Shown in pieces: positions 1 through 7,374 of a stretch of DNA of 47,461 bases (position 1 is its first letter; each line of letters starts with the position of its first letter). The translations under genes were made by a program, and so were the position numbers. Origin of the DNA: a virus. The DNA lies in IMG/VR virus record IMGVR_UViG_3300025109_000014, positions 1 through 47,461 of that record; one strand, written 5' to 3'. Below the pieces are notes generated by a model. That model ran no database searches, had not been told where the DNA came from, and saw only the letters and a list, made by a program, of their open reading frames with translations.

Positions 1-96
1 GAGCTTAGTACATTCAGTGGTATCCTTTGGCAATTCTATAAGTATAATTGAATAGCCAAATAGATTGAATAGTTTGTTTAGTAGTTGCTTTATCAT
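1..96 (-). CDS. Small early protein, 5' part (continues across the contig junction)
   Basis: ATG at 96-94 on the minus strand is preceded by a strong AAAGGAG ribosome binding site. It opens a frame of exactly 32 codons (MIKQLLNKLFNLFGYSIILI...) that reaches base 1 without a stop. If the window ends are joined, the frame continues through six more codons at the right end and stops at 47443-47441, giving a 38-aa protein. The N-terminal part is amphipathic or weakly hydrophobic, so a small membrane-associated early protein is possible. Function is unknown. It would be the first leftward gene after the divergent intergenic region. Confidence 0.6.
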   Translation of the reverse strand, partial: MIKQLLNKLFNLFGYSIILIELPKDTTECTKL

Positions 97-223
97 TACG
101 AACTCCTTTATTTAGTTGAACTAAAAGAAGAATACGATGTACTAAACGTATGGATTCCTCAGTCTGGTATAAGTAAGGCTAAAGTGTACTCAACTACTGT
201 CACCCTTGTCCTGCCTTACGGTT

Positions 224-232
224 ATTATACCA
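224..232 (-). promoter_or_regulatory. Candidate extended -10 promoter for leftward genes
   Basis: The minus strand reads TGGTATAAT, a match to the extended -10 element (TGnTATAAT) used by bacterial sigma70. No good -35 is seen, as is usual for extended -10 promoters. It would drive the leftward gene starting at 96. The other arm of the same inverted repeat (165-173, plus strand) reads TGGTATAAG. The match may therefore simply reflect the hairpin sequence. Confidence 0.35.
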
Positions 233-270
233 GATAGAGGAACACCATCTATAAGGGAGTCTGCTTTACC

Positions 271-340
271 CACCCTCCTGACAGGGGCTCGCCGCAGGCG
301 AGGGGCTGGCGAGCTGGTGGTCATGGGCGGGGGCGTAGCC
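271..340. other. GC-rich island in an AT-rich genome
   Basis: By count about 53 of 70 bases are G or C (about 76 percent), far above the flanking DNA. It contains the CTCGCC-GCA-GGCGAG hairpin (288-302). A further copy of GGCGAGC at 308-314 can pair alternatively with 287-293. No open reading frame is supported here. An origin, a packaging signal or a structured RNA are the main options. Confidence 0.5.
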
Positions 341-527
341 TGATGACGCAGTCATCAACGTAATGCAAACTCAACGAACGGTTTCAACCTAATAAGACAT
401 CGAACACCCTAATTGAATGGGGGTAGGTTCTTGTTTAACCTCACACTCCCATTCTTGATATATTTTCAGAATCTAGTACCTGTACAAAAGTATTGCAAAG
501 TATAGCGAGTTAAAGTTAAACTTGAGC

Positions 528-722
528 ATGAGTAAAGTAGAGTATGAAATATATGATCCTTTATTAAACACATGGGTGTTAAGATCCATGCCTTTAGAAG
601 ATTTTAATAAAATTATATCTGAAATACATGGCGACAACGACATATATGAGGCAGAGCATAAGATAGCTGTAAGGATTATAGAGGGTATCTTAAACAAACC
701 CAAAGTGGAGAGTATGGATTAA
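528..722 (+). CDS. Hypothetical 64-aa protein
   Basis: Small acidic protein beginning MSKVEYEIYDPLLNTWVL. The ATG at 528 is preferred to the TTG two codons upstream. No clear ribosome binding site precedes it. Residues 20-60 look helical. It is the first rightward gene, separated from the small terminase by an AT-rich repeat-bearing spacer. The family is not recognised. Confidence 0.5.
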   Translation: MSKVEYEIYDPLLNTWVLRSMPLEDFNKIISEIHGDNDIYEAEHKIAVRIIEGILNKPKVESMD

Positions 723-817
723 GAATAGTATTATATATAGTGTTATAGTATTATGAATACATATGCGATATACATAGAGGTGTATCTTAATAAGTATAGT
801 ATTATACATAGTATGTA
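723..817 (+). promoter_or_regulatory. AT-rich repeated spacer before the terminase genes
   Basis: This spacer holds several copies of TAGTATTAT-like sequence and many TATA-type -10 look-alikes. It lies directly before the small terminase start, which has no Shine-Dalgarno sequence. The 18-mer CTTAATAAGTATAGTATT at 786-803 recurs exactly at 46134-46151. It is a plausible promoter region for the late operon, but no -35/-10 pair can be fixed by eye. Confidence 0.3.
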
Positions 818-1594
818 ATGGAGACAATTCAGAGACCTCGGGGTAAGTTCACTGGTACTTGGACTGTTTACACTAAAGATGAAGCAGACGAGCAAGGAAT
901 TGCCTATAAGCATTGGAGCAAGGCGAATCCTGGGGAAATGGCTCTTTCTGATGATGGATATGTAGGAGAATGTCTCTTTAGAAAGGAGCACAAAGACAAG
1001 AGAAACAGGGTAAGAATTATTATAAAGACCTGTTATGGTGTACAGTGGTATCCTGGTTCTTCAAAGCTGCTGTTTGAGCCGAACAGGGCTGCACACAGAT
1101 ATTGTTACATAAAACCTCGTGACTGGGCTGAGCAGGAGGCGAACAAGACACGCACCAAAACCACTGTAATGGCATATGTAACACAGCTTTTGAGTAACAA
1201 TCAGATAGATTGGGATCTTTTAGGCCGTATATACAGACCTGATCAGTTAATACCAAAAGCCACTGTAAGGAGATTATTCAAAGAGGAGCGAATAATGGAA
1301 ATGGTAGAAGAGAAGCTAAAGGAAGTTTTATCAAAGAATGGCGTTAATCAGGACTATGTGATCAAAACTGTCCTAGAGGCAATAGACATTGCTAGGGGAA
1401 AAGGCGATGTGAGCGGTATTCTTCGAGCTACCGAAAATTTTATGGATCTATTAGAGATGAAACCCTCTAAGAAAGTCATTACCGATACTATTGAGATCGA
1501 TATGACTAGACAGATAGCCGATAAAATAGCGACAGAGGAGAATAAGCTAAAACTTGGACAGCGAGTCGAGCAGAATGAGCCAAGACAACCTTGA
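818..1594 (+). CDS. terS: Terminase small subunit (putative)
   Basis: 258 aa, directly upstream of the large terminase, the usual place for the DNA-recognition subunit of the packaging motor. The middle has helix-turn-helix character (about residues 125-160, ending PKATVRRLFKEERIMEMVEE). The region around 170-215 (VNQDYVIKTVLEAIDIARGK) resembles the helical oligomerisation core of phage small terminases. The first 100 residues are basic and aromatic-rich. The protein would form a ring that binds the packaging site and passes DNA to the large subunit. The call rests on position and helical pattern, not a diagnostic motif. No Shine-Dalgarno precedes the ATG. Confidence 0.6.
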   Translation: METIQRPRGKFTGTWTVYTKDEADEQGIAYKHWSKANPGEMALSDDGYVGECLFRKEHKDKRNRVRIIIKTCYGVQWYPGSSKLLFEPNRAAHRYCYIKPRDWAEQEANKTRTKTTVMAYVTQLLSNNQIDWDLLGRIYRPDQLIPKATVRRLFKEERIMEMVEEKLKEVLSKNGVNQDYVIKTVLEAIDIARGKGDVSGILRATENFMDLLEMKPSKKVITDTIEIDMTRQIADKIATEENKLKLGQRVEQNEPRQP

Positions 1595-1778
1595 CGCATT
1601 ATATAACGGTACCGATACGTTGTCAATAGCTCTTGCACAGTTAGAAATAGCACTTTCTGCATTAGAAAGGATTGCAACTTCTGATGAAAACCTTCCTTTC
1701 TGGCTAAATAGGCTGGCAGAAAGCGCATTATCACGAATTGACGGTGTTCAGGCTTCTTCAACATTGGATGACTACTAA
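1575..1778 (+). CDS. Hypothetical 67-aa helical protein
   Basis: Starts within the end of the small terminase gene (ATG at 1575; a TTG at 1554 is possible) and ends 1 base before the next ATG. The sequence (MSQDNLDALYNGTDTLSIAL...) is acidic and strongly helical, with a heptad-like run over residues 15-45. Its place between the terminase subunits suggests a packaging accessory, but there is no direct evidence for that. Confidence 0.55.
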   Translation: MSQDNLDALYNGTDTLSIALAQLEIALSALERIATSDENLPFWLNRLAESALSRIDGVQASSTLDDY

Positions 1779-1779
1779 A

Positions 1780-1920
1780 ATGCGTTATCCAGGCCCCGAT
1801 GCCAGCTGGTGGAAGATGGTTAAGTACCTTATTTACCTCGAACCAGACTTTAAGACACTTATAATCGTATTATTCAAGATGACATGGAAGAAGATAAAAG
1901 AGCTATTCTACAGAAACTAG
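1780..1920 (+). CDS. Small 46-aa protein overlapping the large terminase start
   Basis: ATG at 1780 follows the previous stop at once and the frame ends 37 bases inside the large terminase gene. The product has one moderately hydrophobic stretch (YLIYLEPDFKTLIIVLFKM) and a basic tail. It may be a genuine small membrane-associated protein or only a translational link to the terminase. No family is recognised. Confidence 0.35.
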   Translation: MRYPGPDASWWKMVKYLIYLEPDFKTLIIVLFKMTWKKIKELFYRN

Positions 1921-3362
1921 AGAACGACATGGTGCTTTTTGGTAGGATCGCAGTGCCTAACATGTTTGTAGCTCCTTCTCCGAAATTTCACTATGAAATA
2001 GCCGATGTTCTTATGGATAAAAGTAACGGTCAGGTAAATATCATAGCTCCTAGGGGTCATGCGAAAAGCTCCATCGTTGGGGGGATATTCCCACTTTATC
2101 ATCTGCTATTCGATAAAGGGAAAAAACTTATAGTTCTTGTCAGTAGGACACAAGACCACGCTGTAAAACTTCTAGGAACAATAAAAGACACATTTGACTA
2201 TTCTAAGGAGTTCAGGTCTCTCTTTGGCTATTGGGGAATGCATTCAGCAAAGATATGGACTAGAGCTGAAGTAGAGCTAAAGGATGGCTCAGTTATTGTC
2301 TGTAAGGGTACAGGACAGCAATTAAGGGGAATAAAGGTCGGTAACCAGCGTCCTACCTTAATTATCGTAGACGATCCTGAAGATGAGAACAACACTAAGA
2401 CTGCAGAAGCGATGGAACAGAATCTTAGGTGGCTCTTACAGTCAGCAGTTCCATCTTTAGACCCTTCTAAAGGAAGAATAGCTATTATTGGAACTCCCCA
2501 GCATCAGAGATGTATGGTTGAAACTCTTAAAGAGATGAATGGATGGACTAATATGCATTTTGCCCCTGATCTTGACAAAGGGATTGCATTATGGGAAGAA
2601 TGGCACCCAATAGAGAAGCTAAAAAAGAAGAAAGATGAATTAGCCTCTATTAATCGTGTGTCTGTCTTTTATAGAGAATACCTATGTCAGATAGTAGGTG
2701 ATGAGGATCAGCTCTTCAAGGAAGAGTATCTTCAGTACTATGATGCTGAATTCTTCCTGGATGCTGAGAATAAGGCATTCATGAGGTTTGCTGACGATGA
2801 GGATAGGCCTGTTAATGTCTTTATGGGTGTAGATCCAGCCTCATCTACTCGTAGAACAGCAGATTATTCGACAATAGTCGCTGTAGCTATCGATAATAGT
2901 AACAATAGGTATGTTTTGCCTTACTACCGTAAACGTGCTACTCCCCTAGATTTAGCGGAATCCATCATAGATTACTACAATACCTATAAACCTCAGAAGA
3001 CTAGGATCGAATCAGTTGGCTATCAGGAGATGCTTAGGGAATATCTGAGAAGACGATGCGATGAAGAAGGGCTGTTTATACCAGGATTGGAAATTAAGGA
3101 GCGACCTAGGACCGCAAAAAGCTACAGATTAGAAACCATGCAGCCGTTTATGGCTCAGAAGAAGCTATATATACAAAAAGACATGCAGGAGCTAAAAGAT
3201 GAGCTCTTATTGTATCCCAGAGGTAGAAATGACGATTTACTAGATGGTCTGTACTATGCTACTAAAAATGTCTATTCTCCCTATCACACCGAAATATCTG
3301 AGGAAAAGGTCAAAGTTATCCGTAAAAAGAAGGAACGTACTTCAGATTGGCTCATTGCATGA
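1884..3362 (+). CDS. terL: Terminase large subunit (packaging ATPase-nuclease)
   Basis: 492 aa, a normal length. The N-terminal ATPase shows a Walker A of the phage type (APRGHAKS, residues 55-62), a Walker B (LIIVDDPED, about 159-167) and a coupling motif (IIGTPQH, about 201-207). The C-terminal RNase H-like nuclease shows the acidic residues expected: GVDPA (Asp 317), TRIES (Glu 376) and NDDLLDG near residue 455. It powers DNA translocation through the portal and cuts the concatemer during head filling. The ATG at 1884 is used; it lies inside the preceding small frame. The portal gene follows after about 60 bases. Confidence 0.95.
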   Translation: MEEDKRAILQKLENDMVLFGRIAVPNMFVAPSPKFHYEIADVLMDKSNGQVNIIAPRGHAKSSIVGGIFPLYHLLFDKGKKLIVLVSRTQDHAVKLLGTIKDTFDYSKEFRSLFGYWGMHSAKIWTRAEVELKDGSVIVCKGTGQQLRGIKVGNQRPTLIIVDDPEDENNTKTAEAMEQNLRWLLQSAVPSLDPSKGRIAIIGTPQHQRCMVETLKEMNGWTNMHFAPDLDKGIALWEEWHPIEKLKKKKDELASINRVSVFYREYLCQIVGDEDQLFKEEYLQYYDAEFFLDAENKAFMRFADDEDRPVNVFMGVDPASSTRRTADYSTIVAVAIDNSNNRYVLPYYRKRATPLDLAESIIDYYNTYKPQKTRIESVGYQEMLREYLRRRCDEEGLFIPGLEIKERPRTAKSYRLETMQPFMAQKKLYIQKDMQELKDELLLYPRGRNDDLLDGLYYATKNVYSPYHTEISEEKVKVIRKKKERTSDWLIA

Positions 3363-3423
3363 AACTTTATCAATATTTATGCGTAAAATTGCACGTTCAT
3401 GAACTTTAATTATATGGAGTGTT

Positions 3424-5610
3424 ATGCCAGCTAAAGACCCATCCGTACAATTAACACAAGATTTACTACAGGAATACTCTTCGGCTCGTTCTGCGTGGTT
3501 TAAACAGGCCTCGGAGGATAATGAATTTCGTGCTGGCAAGCAATGGTCTACTAAACAGGTTAATTCTCTTAGAGACCGCAATCAAGAGCCTGTAGTAGTC
3601 AATGTTATCCTTCCAGCAGTAGAGCAGGCAAAAGCCCTTCTAACTGCGAATAAACCACGTTTCCAGGCCACTGCACGTGAAAATTCCGATATTAAGACTG
3701 CGAAGGCCTTTTCTGACCTTATGACCTATATTTGGGACAACTCTAGCGGTAATATGGAATTAAAGCAGGCAATAGACGATTATTATGTCAAAGGCATGGG
3801 GGCTCTAATGGCTTATTACGATCCTCATGAAGATTTTGGTAAGGGTGAAATATTCCTACGTTCTATTAATCCTTTTGATCTATATCTAGATCCTAGCTGT
3901 AAAAGTCCTTTCGCAAGTGATTCTACACATATGATTGTAGCTAAACGTATAATGCGTTCTCAGCTTAAGAATCTTTATCCAGATTATGCAGACATCATAG
4001 ATAGAGCCCAAGAGACTAGTTATATAGCTGGCTCCTCTACCTCGCGGTTTGGGCTCTTTGATGAACAGTTATCACCACAGGATATCTCTCAAAGACAGCG
4101 TGTTGCTGATAATGACGTAGAATTAGAGGTTATGGATAGATATACTAAAATTAGAAAACCTCTTTGGCATTGCTATGATCCATATAGCAATGAAGAGAAA
4201 ATACTTACAGATAGACAATATGAGGCTTATTTAGAAGAGCCCGCCTTTATTGTCACTACTCCTGATGGGAAAGAAGAGATTATTACTGAAAAGAATCAAG
4301 TAGCAAACCTTTTAGGTATTTATGACTCTATGGGTATGGTCTTTCATACTGAAATAGACGAAGCATCTGGACAACAGGTAACATTACCTGGTGAGGATCC
4401 AAATGGTCAAACAACTGTTTCTATACAGGGGATCACTAAGAAACTGCTCGAAAAACGCAAGGAGATCGTCTGCAATAATGTACTGCTCAATAGGATAGTA
4501 CACATGCTGTGTGTTGGCGATGAGCGTCTATATGAACATGAACTTCCTGTTGATACATATCCAATAGTTACGCTTATGAATGGTTTCCATAGAAATCCCT
4601 ATCCGCAAAGCGATGTTCGTATAGTCAGGGGACTACAAGAATATATTAATAAAATACGTTCTCTTATTGTAGCACATGCGTCTAGTTCTACGAATGTTAA
4701 GCTTCTTATACCTAGAGGATCCATGGATAAACAAAGATTGGAAGAAGAATGGGCTAGAGCGGGTACTGCTGTCATCGAATTTGATCCAGAACTTGGCCAA
4801 CCTATCGTAGCAGGCCCTGTTCCCCTCCCTAATGAACTTTATAAGAATGAGGCAGATGCAAAGGCAGATGTTGAACGAATTCTTGGTATATATGCTATGA
4901 TGCAGGGGCAAGCAGAAGGAGCTCCTCAAACCTATAAGGGCACTATTGCCCTCGATGAATATGGGCAGCGTCGTATTAAATCTAAGCGTGATGATATCGA
5001 AGACGGAGTAAACCAGCTAGCTAAGGTAATAGTTCAAATGATTCAGACCTATTATACAGAGACGAAGATAGTACGCCTTATAAATCCTAACATGGCTCCC
5101 TCAGAAATTTCTATAAACTATAATCTTCACGATCAGCTTACAGGTGAAGTTATAGAAAAGATTAATGACGTTACTACTGGTAAATACGATGTAATAGTCA
5201 TTACAGGATCAACATTACCATCTAATCGTTGGGCAAGGTTTGAATATTACATGCAGCTATATCAGACAGGTATTATTGATCAGATAGAGGTACTAAAACA
5301 AACAGATGTAGCTGACGTTGAGGGTGTCCTTAAACGCAAGGATATGATCATGCAGCTACAAGGACAACTACAGCAGGCAGGCGAAGAGATAAAGAAACTA
5401 AAAGGAGATTTACAGACTGCTCAACGAGAAAGTATGCACGACAAGAAACGTGTGGAAGTAAAAGAATTTGAAAAGAAGCTGGCCAAGGCTGAGGCAAAAG
5501 CAGAAATGACCTCATCTTTATTTCAAGCTAGGGCTGGAGATGAACTAAAAAAGCTAAAGGAAGAAACTAAAGCTGCTGAGAAAGAAGCCAAAAGGATAAC
5601 ACCACTATGA
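3424..5610 (+). CDS. Portal protein
   Basis: 728 aa, close to the roughly 725 aa of P22-type portals, right after the large terminase. The start region (SARSAWFKQASEDNEFRAGKQW) matches the typical portal opening in which an early helix is followed by a Trp-containing loop and a V-N-V/I-x-x-P segment (VVVNVILPAVEQAKAL, about residues 59-74). The C-terminal 130 residues form a long charged coiled coil (MQLQGQLQQAGEEIKKLKGD...), resembling the barrel helices of long portals. It would form the dodecameric DNA channel at one capsid vertex and bind the terminase and neck. It overlaps the next gene by 4 bases (ATGA). Confidence 0.88.
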   Translation: MPAKDPSVQLTQDLLQEYSSARSAWFKQASEDNEFRAGKQWSTKQVNSLRDRNQEPVVVNVILPAVEQAKALLTANKPRFQATARENSDIKTAKAFSDLMTYIWDNSSGNMELKQAIDDYYVKGMGALMAYYDPHEDFGKGEIFLRSINPFDLYLDPSCKSPFASDSTHMIVAKRIMRSQLKNLYPDYADIIDRAQETSYIAGSSTSRFGLFDEQLSPQDISQRQRVADNDVELEVMDRYTKIRKPLWHCYDPYSNEEKILTDRQYEAYLEEPAFIVTTPDGKEEIITEKNQVANLLGIYDSMGMVFHTEIDEASGQQVTLPGEDPNGQTTVSIQGITKKLLEKRKEIVCNNVLLNRIVHMLCVGDERLYEHELPVDTYPIVTLMNGFHRNPYPQSDVRIVRGLQEYINKIRSLIVAHASSSTNVKLLIPRGSMDKQRLEEEWARAGTAVIEFDPELGQPIVAGPVPLPNELYKNEADAKADVERILGIYAMMQGQAEGAPQTYKGTIALDEYGQRRIKSKRDDIEDGVNQLAKVIVQMIQTYYTETKIVRLINPNMAPSEISINYNLHDQLTGEVIEKINDVTTGKYDVIVITGSTLPSNRWARFEYYMQLYQTGIIDQIEVLKQTDVADVEGVLKRKDMIMQLQGQLQQAGEEIKKLKGDLQTAQRESMHDKKRVEVKEFEKKLAKAEAKAEMTSSLFQARAGDELKKLKEETKAAEKEAKRITPL

Positions 5611-6359
5611 ACCCACTATTTGCGTTAATGGCAAAGAATACCCAAGAACAAAGTGACCCTTATTATGAACAAAGTGACCCTTATTATGAAACAGGGCTTA
5701 ATGCTCCAGGCATGAGAGGATCTGATCCATCTATGGATTATAATTCTTTAATGCTTAATCCCCCGCCATATTCAAGGGGGATAGCTGGAAACATAACTTC
5801 GACTGAAGATATGACTCCTTTTGATTATGATGCACTGGTGAAACAAAGACAGGCTCAGAATCTTATTGATAATCCAAATATGGATGAGTGGCCCATAGAT
5901 CCTAGATTAGCTGCGAGACAAAGAGCATCAGAAAGAAGAGAGGCTAGTAGACTAAAAGCATTAAATAGAAGAGGAGCCAGTAGACAAAGAGCAACAGATA
6001 GAAGAGAGGCTAGTATAGATAGACTCTCAGAAAGACAAGCTCTTAGCGATCAGCGTCGTGTACAAAGGCAAGTCGAAATGGAAGATACAAGAAATCGTGC
6101 GTCTAGTAGAAGAGAATTAAAAGTTCAGGAAGCTGCTGAGAATAGGGCTGCAGCTAAAATACGTGCATTAAGCCGTATGCCAGGTATAGCTAGTAGTATG
6201 GGTCCACGTGTACCAAATTTTGCACCAGAGAAAATAGAACAAGTATATGATCCACTGGCTTTAAGAGACAGATGGAGAGATAATAAGGGTCTATTTCAAG
6301 GTGGCCGAGAAGGAAGGTTATTTGGCAGAGCTAGAGATTGGGTAGAAGATAGGTTTTAA
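5607..6359 (+). CDS. Arg-rich repeat protein, likely virion or head-assembly protein
   Basis: 250 aa, overlapping the portal stop by ATGA. The N-terminus contains a duplicated EQSDPYY unit. Residues about 100-195 are made of degenerate repeats around RREASR / RRGASRQRA, giving a highly basic, helical, alanine-rich rod. The C-terminus reads RLFGRARDWVEDRF. The position between portal and scaffold suggests an internal head protein, a DNA-binding core protein or an assembly chaperone. No family is recognised. Confidence 0.7.
   Translation: MNPLFALMAKNTQEQSDPYYEQSDPYYETGLNAPGMRGSDPSMDYNSLMLNPPPYSRGIAGNITSTEDMTPFDYDALVKQRQAQNLIDNPNMDEWPIDPRLAARQRASERREASRLKALNRRGASRQRATDRREASIDRLSERQALSDQRRVQRQVEMEDTRNRASSRRELKVQEAAENRAAAKIRALSRMPGIASSMGPRVPNFAPEKIEQVYDPLALRDRWRDNKGLFQGGREGRLFGRARDWVEDRF
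5646..5687 (+). repeat. Perfect 21-bp tandem repeat, two copies
   Basis: Two adjacent identical 21-bp units (5646-5666 and 5667-5687) encode EQSDPYY twice near the start of the Arg-rich protein. In-frame duplication by slippage is the simplest explanation. Confidence 0.9.
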
Positions 6360-6427
6360 ATAAGATGAAAATTATTAGTGAAAGGTTGTTGCTGTGGTAG
6401 TAACTACAAATAACCAAGGAGAGTAAA

Positions 6428-7357
6428 ATGGATGCACAATTAGAGACACGTGATGCCGCTGAGTTCCCGATAGAAGATACACAGATACCTACTGAAGGTA
6501 TAGATATCCAGGCTGAGAGCATTGATGAATTCGATGTTACAGGGGGCTTTGGTACGATCACGGAAGAGTCTATTGCTGCGGGTGATGAACTAGAACCGCA
6601 AATAGGCGACGATTCCCAGCCTAAAGACGATCCTCGTCGACATGAATTTTGGCAAAGTAAGCATGATAAGCTGTCGAATGAGAAGAGCGATTTGCAAAGA
6701 CAGGTGTCATTTTATGAGAATACAATGGCACCATTAGAACATGCCCTTCAACAAAATCCAGATATTATGGATATGTTGGAACAGCGTGTTACAGGGCAAT
6801 CGCAATCATTCTCCAATAGCCAACCTCAGGGTAATCAACAAATGAACCCTGAAGACCTATCGAAGATGCCAATACAGCCTACTAAACCGTCAAGTTATAA
6901 CGAGGTAGACGCATATAGTGACCCAGAAAGTGAGTCCTTTAAGTATAACGCAAACATGCAGGGTTATCTTGTTGATAAAATAGCCGCTCTTGAACATGCG
7001 GATATTCAGCGAGAGAACGCATATCGTATGCAAGCTCAACAGCAGCGTACTGATGCTATTATTTCTAATGCAAGAACCTCTGCTCAGTCTTTTGGTGCTA
7101 CTCAGAGTGAGGCCAATGAATTCGTTCAATGGCTATCAAATCCCGCTGAGGTAACACCAGAAAACATGTATCGCGTTTATAAATCTTTAAAGGGGGCTCC
7201 CACCCAAAGAAAGACCGAAGATAGAAAACGTCAGATGATGGATCAGCAGGAGCGTCTAAAGGCGCCCACACCTGCAGCTGTTCAAACTGGACAGTCTCCG
7301 TCTCCTAAATCTGCGGAAGATCTCTTCAACGATGGGTTACTAAATTATAAACGATAG
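6428..7357 (+). CDS. Scaffold-like protein (putative)
   Basis: 309 aa, directly before the capsid gene, preceded by a good AAGGAGAG site. The first 80 residues are very acidic and low-complexity. They are followed by a helical region (HEFWQSKHDKLSNEKSDLQR), a Gln/Pro-rich linker, and a helical C-terminal half with a basic end (APTQRKTEDRKRQMMDQQER). This profile of acidic N-terminus, coiled coil and basic C-terminal helix, together with the position, is typical of phage scaffolding proteins, which nucleate the procapsid and then leave. Confidence 0.7.
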   Translation: MDAQLETRDAAEFPIEDTQIPTEGIDIQAESIDEFDVTGGFGTITEESIAAGDELEPQIGDDSQPKDDPRRHEFWQSKHDKLSNEKSDLQRQVSFYENTMAPLEHALQQNPDIMDMLEQRVTGQSQSFSNSQPQGNQQMNPEDLSKMPIQPTKPSSYNEVDAYSDPESESFKYNANMQGYLVDKIAALEHADIQRENAYRMQAQQQRTDAIISNARTSAQSFGATQSEANEFVQWLSNPAEVTPENMYRVYKSLKGAPTQRKTEDRKRQMMDQQERLKAPTPAAVQTGQSPSPKSAEDLFNDGLLNYKR

Positions 7358-7374
7358 AATAGGAGGGATTAGCA

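Larger units (their letters stand above)
155..454 (+). ncRNA. Structured intergenic region, possible noncoding or leader RNA
   Basis: No gene fits in 97-527. A long hairpin spans 155-242: 155-160 pairs with 237-242, 163-172 with 225-234, and 173-179 with 213-219, with a 5-nt bulge at 220-224. Two short hairpins follow at 288-302 and 341-357. A 15-bp hairpin at 415-454 pairs 415-424 with 445-454 and 425-429 with 437-441. The G-U pair in that last stem forms only in plus-strand RNA, which favours the + strand. It could be a leader of the late transcript, a packaging RNA, or a replication origin. The role is inferred only. Confidence 0.5.
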
